Positions 1-10,960 of a stretch of DNA of 64,000 bases are shown here, piece by piece. The DNA comes from Axinella damicornis (Eukaryota; Porifera; Demospongiae; Axinellida; Axinellidae): NCBI GenBank assembly GCA_963931865.1, contig OZ007508.1, forward strand, positions 12,026,781-12,090,780, written 5' to 3'. The notes beneath the pieces are model-generated. The model did no database searches. It was not told the DNA's origin and saw only the letters and a list, made by a program, of their open reading frames with translations. The translations under genes and the position numbers were made by a program. Each line of letters opens with the position of its first letter. Within the stretch, counting starts at the first letter, position 1.

Positions 1-2160
1 CCTCGGCCTCTTCCTGTTCGTCTGTGAGGGACCAGTGTGTGTATAGGTAAGTTAGACAAAGAAGTTGTAAAACTCAAGCAGATTGACTAGTAGCTACATA
101 CAATGCATGTGACTACGTTGAAACACATGGTAATCATTCCCATAAAATTATACTAGAAAAGGTGGGAACAACTTTTCAAACTGAACCTACGTAATTTCGA
201 ATTATTTCGACTGGAATAATGCTGTTGACCATGTTTCCTAAACATCGACTAACTCAGAGGAATGGACAACAGAACTCTGATGTCAGTGAAGCAGTGTAAA
301 GTCTGCGATAGCATCCTCCTATTCCTAAACAGTATTCAATTAGTTGTGTAAACTACAGGCCATAATTACTCAACATGGAAAATTCCCTAGCCCTACTCCA
401 AGCAGCTGTCTTCATTTGGCCAGTTGGAACAAGCTGATGATAATATTTTTATAGGCAGACATAAACACATACATGCATCCACCACTGCTGCTCCCTCAAC
501 TCTTCTTCCTCCTCCACAGACACCTGCTGTCCCCCCGGTTGATTATCTTCTTCCTCTCCAGACCCCCCTGGTTGATCCTCCTCCTGTCGGCCAGTCGACA
601 CTCCATCCTCCTCCTGTTGGTGTTGATTTAATTATGATTCCGGATAACAATTACGCAATGTGTCTATCATCATTAGTTTCAGTTTGTGAGTTACAGAACT
701 AGCGATACACAGGCTTCGTACTTTACAACCTCCGAATATGGAACCATTGGCTCCACATCCACAATGAATACTGGAACCTTCCAGAAGGCACAGCAGAAGT
801 GGATACATAATTGCGTCGGATAAGCAGCTGAAGTGGATGTGATCAGGGACCAGCCGATGCAGTTGGGGAGTAGCATGAGAGAGCAACAGCTTAGGCAGGT
901 ACAATCAGGCAGCAGCTGAAGCAGGCACCCTCGGGAGTGAACAACAAGCAGCTCTGAAGTGAATGGTCACTTGCATATACACTGAATATGCCAATTGGCT
1001 CTCCTTGAGTGCAAGCAAACTCACAGCCATCTGATGTAGGTATACGTCAGTATAACATTAAGGATGCATTGCTATGCGCACAGAAGATTCTTTTACAGCG
1101 GACAGCACCATTTCACACTGCCCTCCAGCACCTCTCGTCCCGTTCCACTCTATCAAGCTTCCCTTCATAGACTGTAAAGCAGGAATGAGGTATGGAAGGT
1201 CAAATTTTGGGTTGAGGCAGAGCACCACAACTTGCGAAAGCGTTTCTTGTTTCTCAAACCGGCGCTTGTTTTTCCACCACGCTTGGAGAAGCTTGCTGTG
1301 TGTCCCTCCGAAGGAACGAAAACTACCTCTAATGCAGGAAATTCCTGTTTGCTATTTTCGTGTGCACTGTTTCCATTCCACGTTCCTGCTTTCACAGTCA
1401 ACCCCTCCACTTCACTGCAAGTAAGGCTGACAGTAGTCTCACATGGCCAGACCCCATTCCACACAGATACCGGTGTCATAAAATTTTGGGGACCCTTTTG
1501 GGAAAATGGGGACCCCAACACCGTTTTCGTTTTACGTTGCATCAAGTACTCACAGCTCAGTGTAGGATGGTTTTTATTTGTCAAATAACCTCTGTGCATG
1601 CATATCTGCGAAAGCATTAGTCCAGGTATAGAGCAAGGATGGATCTTATCAGTCGAAACCTGTACTTGCGATGGTTGCTACGTAGCTGTAATGCGCAAGT
1701 CGGACAATGCAAGCCCTCCAACAAAGCCAATCTTTTTCTGTGCAAAGGTTGCTGATCTCTTCTATGTCGGGAGATCATGAACTTGAGTCCTGCTGCTTAT
1801 ACATGTAGGTAGCAGCTAATAATAGCCACTCACTCACTAGCTGCAAGAGCCTCCTCACTGTCTTGCACTGCAGGCTAGTTAGTGGGCTATGATGCTCAAG
1901 TCTGACTCATTATAAGTACTTACATCTCTCTAACTATGACAATTCTAGCTATCTGGAGAGGGATCGATGCTCAGACCAGCTTGTTTTTGAAGATCCTCAT
2001 CTATTATTATGTATAGCTATAATGTGTTACCATTTCTATTGACAAATTTAAAAACTGATTTGCTACATTATAATAACTGCATGGTTAGTGATTAACTGTT
2101 ATGGCCTTGCATAGGTCTGCCTACGTAGGCCTAATATTGTTGGTTCTCCATTTTCTCACT
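1..2160. other. No supported gene
   Basis: I see no convincing exon here. The open frames are short and lack recognisable motifs. Positions 500-625 hold a CCTCCT-rich stretch that produces a proline-rich shadow frame. Positions 1487-1520 carry one outlying copy of the GGGGTCCCCAT motif that is amplified at 2180-2330. The 150-residue minus-strand frame at 1617-1165 has a weak Ig-like look but no splice context that I can support. Confidence 0.4.
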
Positions 2161-2175
2161 GTTAACCATCTGTCA

Positions 2176-2334
2176 TAGAGGGGGTCCCCATTTACACTGA
2201 GGGGGTCCCCATACTCCTGGGAAAATGGGGACCTGGGGTTCCCATTTTCCCAGGAAAATGGGGACCCGGTCCCCATATTCCCGGGAATATGGGGACCCCG
2301 GGTCCCCATTTTGGGGGGTCCCCATCTTCCCATG
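2176..2334. repeat. Palindromic GGGGTCCCCAT-type satellite
   Basis: About eight units of a short motif alternate between orientations (GGGGTCCCCAT and ATGGGGACCCC), joined by TTTTCCC or ATTCCCGGGAAT linkers. Each unit is itself close to palindromic, so the block can form several alternative hairpins. A single related unit lies near 1490-1520. No coding role is likely. Confidence 0.85.
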
Positions 2335-2938
2335 ACACCGGGCTAACAGATGCACAATACAAGCCAGAGCTGGCTATGAGTAAATCAGTGACTCAGAGCC
2401 AGGATTGCTGTCTCTGCAGTCCGTTAGTCCACTGTTACTGCTGCCCGCACTGGACTATTCCCATTGGGGTAGTAGCTGACAAAGCAAAGCTTGTACTTGA
2501 TTTCAAAATCATAATTATTATTATTGACACGCTGTTGTATTATACGATTCTGTCAACACTATAGTAAGAAGCAAAACGAAACCTGTCTGGCCAATATTAG
2601 AAAAGCACAATAATTATTATACACTGTATAAGCTTTTTCGCCTGTATTATTCAGTTGTCAGGATGTGCTCTCATGGCACCTTCGTGCTTTGCACTGCACG
2701 TTCCAGATGCACGAGGATTTCAGGTCCCGGAGGGAACGACTGTGCTGGTCTCGCTTGAGCGCTCATGCTTTCACGCATGCCCCACATGATGGATTAATAC
2801 TAAGGTCAAAACCGGTGCCAGGCCGGCCGTAGTGGCTCCTGTATACGGCCCTGTTTAGCAATCGTACAGTAGGAGTGCATGAGGTGTTGCATGGAGACTT
2901 CTTACAATATATAATGCTGTATCATAGCAATCACTTAC

Positions 2939-3058
2939 TTGATTTGCAGCCACCATCTGTTCCCTCAACCGTTTATTTTCCTTCTTCAGCTGTATATTGT
3001 GAGCCTTCAGGAGGCGAACCTCCTGCAATAGCCGCTGTATCTCTGTAGGAGGGATAAA
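2939..3058 (-). CDS. Internal coding exon, coiled-coil segment of unrecognised protein
   Basis: A 120-nt exon (40 codons, phase 0 to 0) on the minus strand is bounded by a TGTGCAG acceptor and a consensus GTAAGT donor. It encodes a segment starting FIPPTEIQRLL with regularly spaced Leu, Ile and Val, followed by a Lys/Glu/Arg-rich heptad-like stretch (KKENKRLREQM), typical of a coiled coil or leucine zipper. It lies downstream of the stop codon of the exon at 3390-3214, so it should belong to a different transcript or an alternative 3' end. The partner exons are not identified; they may lie outside the left edge. I do not recognise the family. Confidence 0.55.
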
Positions 3059-3213
3059 CTGCACATCACAAAACTAACATAGATTAGCTTATGGGAAGCC
3101 TGGACTTCTAACAGTAGTAACATTTTGAGTCTACAATTTCTTCAAAAATATTCAAACATTTAGATAGAGTTGTGCCTGTCATATTCCACCTATCAAAAAG
3201 CCAACAAACACTT

Positions 3214-3390
3214 TTAAATGCCATTAACCAGCCTCACAGTTCTGGTCAGTATTGGTACAATCATGTTCTGCCCTGCAGCTGGCATCATGAAGGAAAAACC
3301 ATGCCTAGCCTCCATCATGGTAGAGCCACGATAGTTCTGGACAAGAATTAGTGAGGCACCAGACAATGGATTCAATGATTCAGTAAGTGC
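3214..3390 (-). CDS. Terminal coding exon of an unrecognised gene
   Basis: A minus-strand open segment begins after a TTTCAG acceptor at 3392-3391 and runs 58 codons to TAA at 3216-3214. The frame starts ALTESLNPLSG and contains a Met-rich stretch (GFSFMMPAAGQNM), ending RTVRLVNGI. The phase is 0 at the acceptor. The small gene immediately upstream (4887-3941) already ends in its own stop, so this could be an alternative last exon of that gene only through an unseen intermediate exon. No family is recognised. The clean acceptor and uninterrupted frame argue for a real exon, but the evidence is modest. Confidence 0.4.
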   Translation of the reverse strand, partial: ALTESLNPLSGASLILVQNYRGSTMMEARHGFSFMMPAAGQNMIVPILTRTVRLVNGI

Positions 3391-3573
3391 CTGAAACACA
3401 ACCATCACCACCAACCATCATTGTATTTTCTGTAACGTTGGGGTTATGTTCAACTTTGACTTTGCGTGACCCCAGGTTGTATAAAAATGGCTTCGTGCTA
3501 CATTTTCTTAGAATTGTAGCTAGCCAGAGGGGCCTGGCCAGTGTGTAGTCAAATTGGTGTGATAAGCTATATA

Positions 3574-4078
3574 GCAGATCAGAAGGCCTGGTACCACTCC
3601 TACGTCATTTGCAAGCACAAACTAGCCTCGTACCCAGGCTTCCACGCGGAACGAGGAAGAGGGCCTGGTGAGGCTTGGCAAATTCCCGTTCCGCATGTGA
3701 GCCTGGGAACGAGGCTAGAGACGTACGTGGAGACGGTTTCGTGTAAAATTGCCTCAAGTTCACGGGCTAATTCTAACCGGTCTAATGGCAGGTTTCCTAG
3801 TGTTGGCTTTTACGCAACCGTGGTGGACCACTGGAGGCGTCAGGTATGGGTCTCCTTGTTGTACGGTTGTAGTAGCCTAGGTAACTACAATAGCTTACCT
3901 CTACAATAGCTTCAGTTACCGATTAGAGAGTAGTGAAACGTTAGTGCATGCTGTATTGCTCAGTTGGCGTCAAGTTGCTGTCTTCGTGGTATATAGCAAT
4001 ATAAACTGGAAGAGTTGCTTCATGACCGTGTCCACCTTGCTTGTTAATGACGTAGGAGTGGTACCAGCCCTGATCTGC
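3574..4078. repeat. Inverted-repeat pair (~40-bp arms, 500 bp apart)
   Basis: The sequence at 3574-3618 (GCAGATCAG..CTGGTACCACTCC) reappears inverted at 4038-4078. Between the arms sits a short hairpin insertion (3623-3717). This is likely a non-autonomous DNA element, although no flanking duplication was found. The last exon of the 3.9-4.9 kb gene overlaps its right arm. Confidence 0.6.
3623..3717. mobile_element. Short inverted-repeat element with TAGCCTCG ends
   Basis: The left end reads TAGCCTCGTACCCAGG and the right end CCTGGGAACGAGGCTA, giving near-perfect 16-bp terminal inverted repeats about 95 bp apart. It belongs to the same family as the 37-, 41- and 96-bp insertions at 24574, 14138 and 43945. 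No TSD is visible for this copy. Confidence 0.7.
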
Positions 4079-4887
4079 CAGCTTGTCTGATGGGGGTTCA
4101 AAGGTGACGTATGCGCGAAGCGGCAGACGGCCTGGGAACGAGGCCATATTTTCTTCACGAAATGTCTCATCAACAGGAGCCCACAACGAGGAGCGTCCAA
4201 CAAGTTCAGTCAAACAGCAGCAACCTAACCGTGCCCTTCCTTTTATGTAACTGTTACAATAACCATCCGTAGTCTAAGTAGGTTTGTAAAAATAATTAAT
4301 GTCAACGTACCAGGAAAGGGAGGTTCACCCTGTGGGAGGTCGGAATAACGTATTTCCTCCCGCTCTATCCCGTGATGCTTCCTCAAGTGGTTGATGATAT
4401 TGGAGGCCTGCTGGTCCGTGAGGAGGTGGTTTATTGCCCTGTTCCCCACGGGATCCAGCAGGCCCCAAATGTTAACACGGTAGGCAGTGTAGCCGCAGCA
4501 GCTCTTCTGGCCACACTGGGGGAAGAGGAGCAACAGCAATATGAGTAACAATGTCGTACCTACTGCTATAGCCTCCCAGTTGGAGAAGCTGGAAGCAGTA
4601 CATTCTTGAACCTAATTGTTCCAAATTGTTCTAAATCTTCCTATTGTATTAAGATTCCTGTTCTTGAAAGGACTCTGCGGTCATGAACTACTTCACTGCT
4701 ATTTCGATTAATCAGAGATGTGACTGGACAGGTGAACAGGCAAAACCAATAATTATTGCTTAACCCCTCCGATGTATGTGTGCATGGGTTATGACAAACG
4801 TACGGTCTGTGTGCACCAGAGGTTTCCCTCCCCATCTGCATTGTCCTCCAGATGATCTCTTATGTCCTCTCTCGTGAGATACGTCAT
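3941..4887 (-). CDS. Small three-exon gene, protein of unknown function (~190 aa)
   Basis: CDS complement(join(3941..4224,4311..4515,4804..4887)). Exon 1 starts at ATG 4887 (MTYLTREDIRDHLEDN) and ends at a GTACGT donor after 28 codons. Exon 2 follows a CCCCCAG acceptor, begins CGQKSCCGYTAYR and ends PPFP plus one base at a GTACGT donor. Exon 3 follows GGTTAG and runs to a stop at 3941. The three pieces sum to 573 nt with compatible phases and no internal stop, which is good evidence of a real gene. The Cys cluster across the exon 1/2 junction (CTQT-CGQKSCC) could bind metal or form disulfides. I do not recognise the family. The C-terminal part, from about residue 125, is derived from a repeat: it overlaps a TAGCCTCG-type end and the right arm of an inverted repeat, so the true last exon may differ. 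An (A)ACTCCGAAC-type repeat lies directly upstream. Confidence 0.5.
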
Positions 4888-5060
4888 GGCGAACCTCACG
4901 AACAACTCCGAACCGACTGAACCAAATAAACAACTCCGAACAGACTGAAACAACTCCGAACCCAAGACCAAACCAAAACGCGACTAAACCAACTCCGAAC
5001 CGACTGAAACAAGACTAAACCAAAACGAACCTAACCTGAAACCCACTGAAACTCCCAAAA
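4888..5060. repeat. Degenerate minisatellite (CTCCGAACCGACTGAA)
   Basis: About ten irregular copies of a 15-20-bp unit with core CTCCGAAC and GACTGAA lie immediately upstream of the start codon at 4887, so they would form its 5' untranslated or promoter region on the minus strand. A GC-richer stretch with scattered CACGTG and TGAGCATGCCC motifs follows at 5130-5230. The transcription start was not located. Confidence 0.7.
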
Positions 5061-5277
5061 CAAAATCCTCAAAACTCCTAAGCCTAAAGATCCAACGGAC
5101 GACGAAATGCAGTAACGCAAGAGCATTTATACTACGCACGTGAAGCCCGCCAAGTAGCATCGAATAGACCAATCGTCTTTCGCTAGTTCTGAGCATGCCC
5201 ATTGCCCAACACTAGTCCCGCGCGCCGCTTTCGGTTACGAGGCTAACCTTTTTTGAGTGGAGATGTTGAGTGCAGGC

Positions 5278-5905
5278 CGGTGGGGTGAGTTGCCGCGAGA
5301 CTAGTACAGTTGCTGTTGGGACTAGAACAGTTGCCTTCCGTGACATTTCTCATACCTAGGCCTTCTCATCCCAACATTGCAAGTGACAAGCGCTGGGGTA
5401 GGACGGCCTCTGTACGTACGAGGCCACTATACTGTGGCTAGTCCGATTAAACTTTGAGATGGGTGGGCGTGTCTCACACACATTCTGTCTCACACACACG
5501 CATTCTGTCTCACACACACACACATTCTGTCTCACACACACATTCTGTCTCACACGCATTCTGTCTCACACACACGCATTCACAGAACAAGGAACTACAG
5601 AGCAGTGCTCTCATTTTGGCAGGAGGCACTGTTGCTCCTGGCTGATCTCCTGAGAGAAGCTACCTAAGTGAGTCTTGCCACGAGACTGCTGTTGGGACTA
5701 GAACAGTTGCCTTCTGTGACATTCTATCCTCATAGCTAGGCCGCCTCATCCCAGCACTGCAAGCGACAACCGCTGGGGTAGGACGGCCTCTGTACGAGTG
5801 TACGTACAAGACCACTGTACTGTGGCTAGTCCAATTAAACTTTGAGATGGGTGGGCGTGTCTCACTCACACACGCCCATTCTGTCTCACACATCACTTGC
5901 AGTAA
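5278..5905. repeat. Segmental duplication with CACACATTCTGTCT microsatellite
   Basis: A ~200-bp segment at 5284-5480 (GACTAGAACAGTTGCCTTC..AAACTTTGAGATGGGTGGGCGTGTCTCA) recurs at 5690-5865 with scattered changes. Between and after the copies are irregular CACACACATTCTGTCT arrays (5466-5585 and 5860-5890). The open frames here are repeats of that unit read as protein and are not genes. Confidence 0.85.
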
Positions 5906-7610
5906 CTTTGCACGGAAGGAGGGTAGGGTGGCTGATCTAACCAGGAATGCAGCTGTACTTTGGTGTTGGTTAACCCTATGCCCCCGAGGCGCATGCGCAG
6001 AAATCAATCGCGTGGTTACACAAACGCTAATGAAAAATGGCGATTTTTGTGTTGTATCGATTCATTGGCATTGTATCTTGTAAAATAGCTGAGTTCAGGT
6101 ATTGATAGTTATACTTATTTGGCTTGAAAACAAACCTGCTTCGTTCCTGAAGTAGTCCTGTGACTTGACAGTGAGGCCTGGGAAAGACACAACGGTGGAA
6201 ACGTGGGTTGTCGCTGAGCTCTCGAGAATGACGGCAAACCACGGCAGAGGTTGGCTGATTGGCCCAGCAACAGTAGGTTACCAGTGTGGGTGAGCTAACT
6301 GGCTCGATACAACAACTTGCTCGTAGGATATAAGCTGTAATATGCCGTCACTAAGTACACATTGATCGACAAGTAAACTTCTAACGCGATTGTGGGGAAA
6401 GTCCCTATGGAAAGCCACAGCTAATTATGCTTCGCTCGGCTTCCTGTGACACGTAAATCACTTATCCAAAGTCCGATCGCGTAGCTATGGCGATAAAGAG
6501 CCGGAATCCAGTTTCGGGCGCATACGGGCGCTCTGGGGGTTTAATATGTGCATGGAGGATCAATGAATCTCATTAAAAATCGGCAAACCATCCCAAAGTG
6601 GCACACAGTGCAAGTTTAGGCCGCTTTGAGGACCCATTCCCACCAACTATGAATCTCATTAAGCACGTGAAAATTCGGGCGCATATGGGTGCTATTGGGT
6701 TGAAAGGGTTTCTACTTTCAGCTGATTAAAATGGTGATTAGCTTAGATGGCAACCAGATGCCGCTATGGCATATGGGAGACCAAAAAGGTGAGACTTGGC
6801 CTCACAACGCAGTACCAGTCTACCAGATGGCTTTGTGGAACTTGATGCCATACAAAGTTGGTGGTTGCACCAAATGCGAGTCATACTGCAAGCAATCCAC
6901 ACTGGGGTCTGACCATTTGATATAGCAGACGAGTGTTGCAGTCTCTTTCCTCTACTGAGGCCGACAACTCTGTTGGTAGTCCCATACCACCTCCAGTTTC
7001 TTACAGCAAAGTGGATGCAGAGATTTTTGTGCCTCCAGTGTCTTATTGCAGACTTTCCCATGCAGTGTCCCTCCAACATCCACATCCTTCCCCTGGGGAT
7101 CAATGGATGTTGCAAGTGCTGTACGGATCTCAACTCGGATAATGTTGATGCTAATTCTCTACACGTGGCATCCCCGTGTAGAAATAAAATTTTATTCAAA
7201 GATGAGTCAGTGGCACTAGTCGAGGCCTCGGGCCTTCCCCGACGTGGTTCAAACTCTCAGCACTGTTTGTCGCTAGTACGAGTAGTTACGTGCATGATCC
7301 TGCATTGACCTCGGGCCTTTACCCTGAGCACTTTTCAGAATGATGGCTCAAGATAGGTCCATGACCTCCTGTGTAACCCTTTCCATGTTCCACTGCATTT
7401 AACTAACTAAGTCTTACTCTCACGTTGTGTGCATCCACCTGCTCATGTGTACTGTACAGCTAGCATCAGCTCGCCTCATGTGACAATACATAATGGGTGC
7501 CCTATTCGCTAAAATGTGTACCCACAAATGATGGTAACCTTACGGTATGGTGTGTGCTGGTGGGCAAGCTAGGGGGTTGAGGAATCTTGTGCATGTACTC
7601 GGCATGTGTG
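5906..7610. other. Mostly non-coding; weak coding hints only
   Basis: No exon with convincing splice sites was found. A short repeat (AATCTCATTAA next to TTCGGGCGCATA) occurs twice, near 6510-6580 and 6650-6690. Frames at 6731-6925 (plus) and 7199-6738 (minus) are moderately long but show no recognisable motif and overlap each other, so at most one is real. Confidence 0.4.
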
Positions 7611-7617
7611 TCGTGGA

Positions 7618-7690
7618 CGTTCTCTACATGTTGGTTGTGTACATGTTGGTTGTGTGTATGTTGGTTGTGTACATGCTGTTTGATCATGAG
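7618..7690. repeat. 15-bp tandem repeat (ACATGTTGGTTGTGT)
   Basis: Four to five tandem copies of a 15-bp unit make a CTQPTYTQPT-type shadow peptide on the minus strand. A minus-strand coding exon with a Gln/Pro/His-rich tail is possible, since the frame continues to 7823, but there is no independent support. Confidence 0.75.
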
Positions 7691-7829
7691 GTTCAGGGCA
7701 GTCATCCTCTGCATGTGTAGGTTGATCACATGCTTGTTGATCGTGGGCAGGTGATCCGTCAGTGGGTGCAGGGGTGAGAGGTTCATGAGAGCTATCAGTT
7801 TGTGAGAGGAGAGGGTCGTGCACTTGTGG

Positions 7830-8280
7830 AAGCGACTGGCAAGTGAATGTTCTGCAGATTGAGTGTTTAGAGGTGGGCTGTTTGCATTAAGACAAGATTT
7901 CCCCTGGCTGCTCTGACATTTTACCAGTGCGTTTCTTCCAGCATTCCTTGAGATACTCTTCTTCCATCTTTAGGTTGTGTAGGGTGTTGTCTTCGTTGTG
8001 GTCACCCACCACACTCCAGGCCCACAAATGAGAACATCACTGATCCGCTCAAGGTAAGCCTGCTGTAGAAGTGGATGCTGCACTGTCCACTGCTTACTGT
8101 CGGTGAAAAGTGGGAGAGATTGCTTCTGTAGTGCGTTGTTAGCAAGTCTGGAATCCTGATGATGATGTTGTTATTGGCGTGTTTGATTGAGGTTGTATTG
8201 TGATGTAATTGCAGGTGTAGAACAGGCACTCTTGAAGCTCTGTGTTGAGTGATCTAAGAGCAACTCCCTGCCTTACAGGA
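7830..8280. other. No supported gene
   Basis: This is unique-looking sequence between two repeat arrays, with only short frames and no recognised motif or exon. Confidence 0.35.
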
Positions 8281-8289
8281 CTCATGCAT

Positions 8290-9005
8290 GGACACTCAGT
8301 GGAGAGAGGGTGGAGCTTGAGGAGACCTTTGAGGTTTTGAGGTGAGAGGGTAGAGGTGGTGAGGGGTGGAGGTCATGAGGGGAGAGGTGGTGAGGGGTGG
8401 AGGTCATGAGGGGAGAGGTGGTGAGGGGTGGAGGTCATGAGGGGAGAGGTGGTGAGTGAAGAGGTTGGAGGTGATGAGGAGAGGGTGGAGGAAGAGGGTG
8501 GAGGTGGTGAGAGGAGATGGTGGAGGTAGTAATGAGAGAGTGGAAGTGGTGAGGGGTGGAGGTGGTGAGGGGAGAGGGTGGAGGGAAGGGTGGAGTTGGT
8601 GAGGGGAGAATGGAGGTGGGAGGGGTGGAGGTGGAGGTGGTGAGGAGAGTGGAAGTGGTGAGGGGAGGAGGTGGTGAGGGGAGAGGGTGTAGGTAGTAAT
8701 GAGAGTGGAAGTGGTGAGGGGTGGAGGTGGTGAGGGGAGAGGGTGGAGGGAAGGGTTGAGGTGGTGAGGAGAGAATGGAGGTGGGAGGGGTGGAGGTGGT
8801 GAGGGGAGAGGGTGGAGGGAAGGGTTGAGGTGGTGAGGAGAGTGGAGGTGGGAGGGGTGGAGGTGGTAAGGGAGAGGGAAGGGTGGAGGTGGTGAGGAGA
8901 GAGTGGAGGTGGGAGGGGTGGAGGTGGTAAGGGAGAGGGAAGGGTGGAGGTGGTGAGGAGAGAATGGAGGTGGGAGGTGGTGAGGGGAGAGGGTGGTGAG
9001 GGTGA
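8290..9005. repeat. Purine-rich G/A minisatellite (GGTGGTGAGGGGAGAGGGTGGA)
   Basis: About 700 bp of irregular tandem GAGGTGGTGAGGGGAGAGGGTGG-type units, almost entirely purine on the plus strand. The two 240-residue minus-strand frames (Pro/Ser/His/Leu-rich, PPPPSPLTTSTL-like) are products of this repeat and not a gene. The strand asymmetry and G runs could support triplex or G-quadruplex structure. Confidence 0.9.
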
Positions 9006-9085
9006 AACCGTTTGCATTAATAAACCACTGTTGTTCCAGCTGCTCTCTGCTGCTGTGACCTGCAACTTGAAGGAGCTGACTCGCC

Positions 9086-9485
9086 ATGACAACACAGAAA
9101 CTGGAGGGAATCCTTGCCGCCCTCATCACGTATGCCAGTCCAGAGGACCTTGCCCCTCCCTGTGGTACGTACTGTACCAGCTTCCCCCATCGTGTCTCTG
9201 TACAGTAGACACTCCCAAAGTAGCGGAAGGTTCCAATGACCTTGTTTGTGGGCTTGTCTCCTGATGCTGTACTCCGTGTTGATAGATTAGCTGTAGAAAC
9301 ACACAGGTTATAAAAGAGAATTTCAAGAGGGTAGTGAGGTGAACACCTGGGAAAGAAGTCTTTTGATCACTCACCATCTTCCTTCCCTCTCTGCAGTGTG
9401 TAGACCTGCTCGGAACAGGAAGTACGTCACTGTGACAATGCCAGCCTCTGTTACATCTGGTCAGGCAACGTGGAAAACTTGTTGA
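9086..9485 (+). CDS. Possible small two-exon gene (~55 aa)
   Basis: ATG at 9086 opens MTTQKLEGILAALITYASPE and runs to a GTACGT donor after 9164. A CTCTCTGCAG acceptor at 9396 opens a second exon in compatible phase that ends at TGA 9483-9485. The 79 + 89 nt sum to 56 codons. A possible upstream non-coding exon begins after TGTTCCAG near 9038. The product is short and unrecognised. Splice sites are good but length and motif support are weak. Confidence 0.3.
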
Positions 9486-9719
9486 ATGCTGGTGAGAGTC
9501 AAAGATGCTCGTGAATTAATGGGGTAGGGTGTGAGTGCAAGAAAGAAGGGAAATGAACCATGGATTGATCCATTATTCTCATCCTTCCATCCTCCCCTCC
9601 GCCCTCTTCCTCCCATCCCCCCACCCTCCTCGCACCCTCTTTCTCCACCCACCTCATCCCCTTCTCCAATCTCATTTATTGAACGTCTCTGCCTAGTTGG
9701 TCAGTATTGATCATGGTTT

Positions 9720-10196
9720 GTCTGTATTCGGTGGACTGGACTCGGGACACAGCTGTTACTGTAGAGTCTGCCGTGGTCCTACCGTGCATAACCAACTCGA
9801 CTTCGTTTCAGTGCGAATTCGTCCATGATCTGACCACGCCTTCGAGGAACACGTGGCGGTCATTACTAGCAAACTCTCGTATACCAAGTGGTACATCCAG
9901 TTTGCAGCTTCTTGAACTGTTTCTATGCTGCTGCCAAGTTTGACTGGCACTTCTGTTGCTGCTTTCCCACTGCCTGTTTCAGTCTGGGAACGAGCTGATT
10001 CAGTGCATCGTTGGCGCACACGCTCTGGCAGAAAGGACTGCTGGAACGGCTGATATCGAGTCATGGTCAGCTGCCCCGAATTCCAGTCATGTCATGTAAG
10101 TATTCTAGTGGCTTTTGATGCTTCAAAATGATGAGCGCAACTTTCTGTGAGTCCAGTCCCGAGTCCACTCCAAAGTCTAGTCCACCGAATACAGAC
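9720..10196. mobile_element. MITE-like inverted-repeat element
   Basis: The left end GTCTGTATTCGGTGGACTGG recurs inverted at the right end (..AGTCCACCGAATACAGAC) 477 bp away, with a second inverted GACTCGGGAC block further in. This looks like a non-autonomous DNA element. The open frames inside on both strands (9707-9943 plus, 10064-9756 minus) have no recognised similarity. No clear TSD was found. Confidence 0.6.
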
Positions 10197-10199
10197 GGC

Positions 10200-10960
10200 C
10201 TCACGGTTTAGGATCTTTGCTGATAATCCCACAACCCCACTTACACCCAAACACCTCTCACCACACACACATGCACGGCCCCTCAGCACCCTGCACCCAC
10301 CATGGCATCCAGTCTGTTTAGGACCCACAGCCGCCATACAACCATCCCCCATATCTCCCCCTGGCCCCCGACTACCGGAGGCATGCACAAGGCCAAATGG
10401 GTAGATGTTATGTTACAATACAACCTTACAGAGCCTACTCACCCTCTTAGTCTCACGTACAGTCATGGTAACATCCTTTGATGCCATGTTGGACCGGTGC
10501 AAGGCCATGCCAATACGACAGCGAGTTTATTCTTACAATTAGGTCAATAATTATTGTTTGGTCAAATTCTTTTACAACTTTGAGAGTGCATGGTGTTATT
10601 GAGCTAATTCGTAGCACAGGACAACAAACTTTTAATAGCAAGTCAAAACGTTTCGTGCAGTGGAACAACTGAACAACGTTTAGCACAAGCAAGGGTTTAG
10701 AAATAGAGAGTCTGGAAATCTGATAATGACAGGAAAAAAATTCTGAAGAACAGTGAACAAGAAACAGTGAAATACGGTCGACTAGTCTGGGTTGGTGAGG
10801 CAGCTTGATATTGGGTGTGGGGGTGGTGTAGGGATGAGTGTGTTCCACACGGGATTGGTGTGAAGACCACAGTCCAAGTTCATCTTAGGGCTGCATTGCC
10901 AGATGTGATTCCAGTACATGTAGTATGTGGCTAGAGCTATAACCTGACTGCCTGCCAGTC
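10200..10960. other. No supported gene
   Basis: Only short frames occur here. Positions 10250-10370 are CA/CCC-rich. I see no exon that I can defend. Confidence 0.4.

Noticed and set aside
1165..1617. 150-residue minus ORF with weak Ig-like spacing of Cys and Trp
   Set aside because: No conserved strand pattern, no splice sites, and it overlaps a GGGGTCCCCAT unit.
5454..5653. Ser/His/Thr-rich ORFs of 63-67 residues
   Set aside because: Products of the CACACATTCTGTCT microsatellite in several frames on both strands.
6738..7199. 153-residue minus ORF
   Set aside because: Overlapped by comparable plus-strand frames; composition and motifs give no support to either.
8373..9129. Two overlapping 240-residue ORFs on the minus strand
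   Set aside because: They are translations of the purine-rich minisatellite. Both frames are open because the unit lacks stop codons, and the product is low-complexity Pro/Ser/Thr/His.
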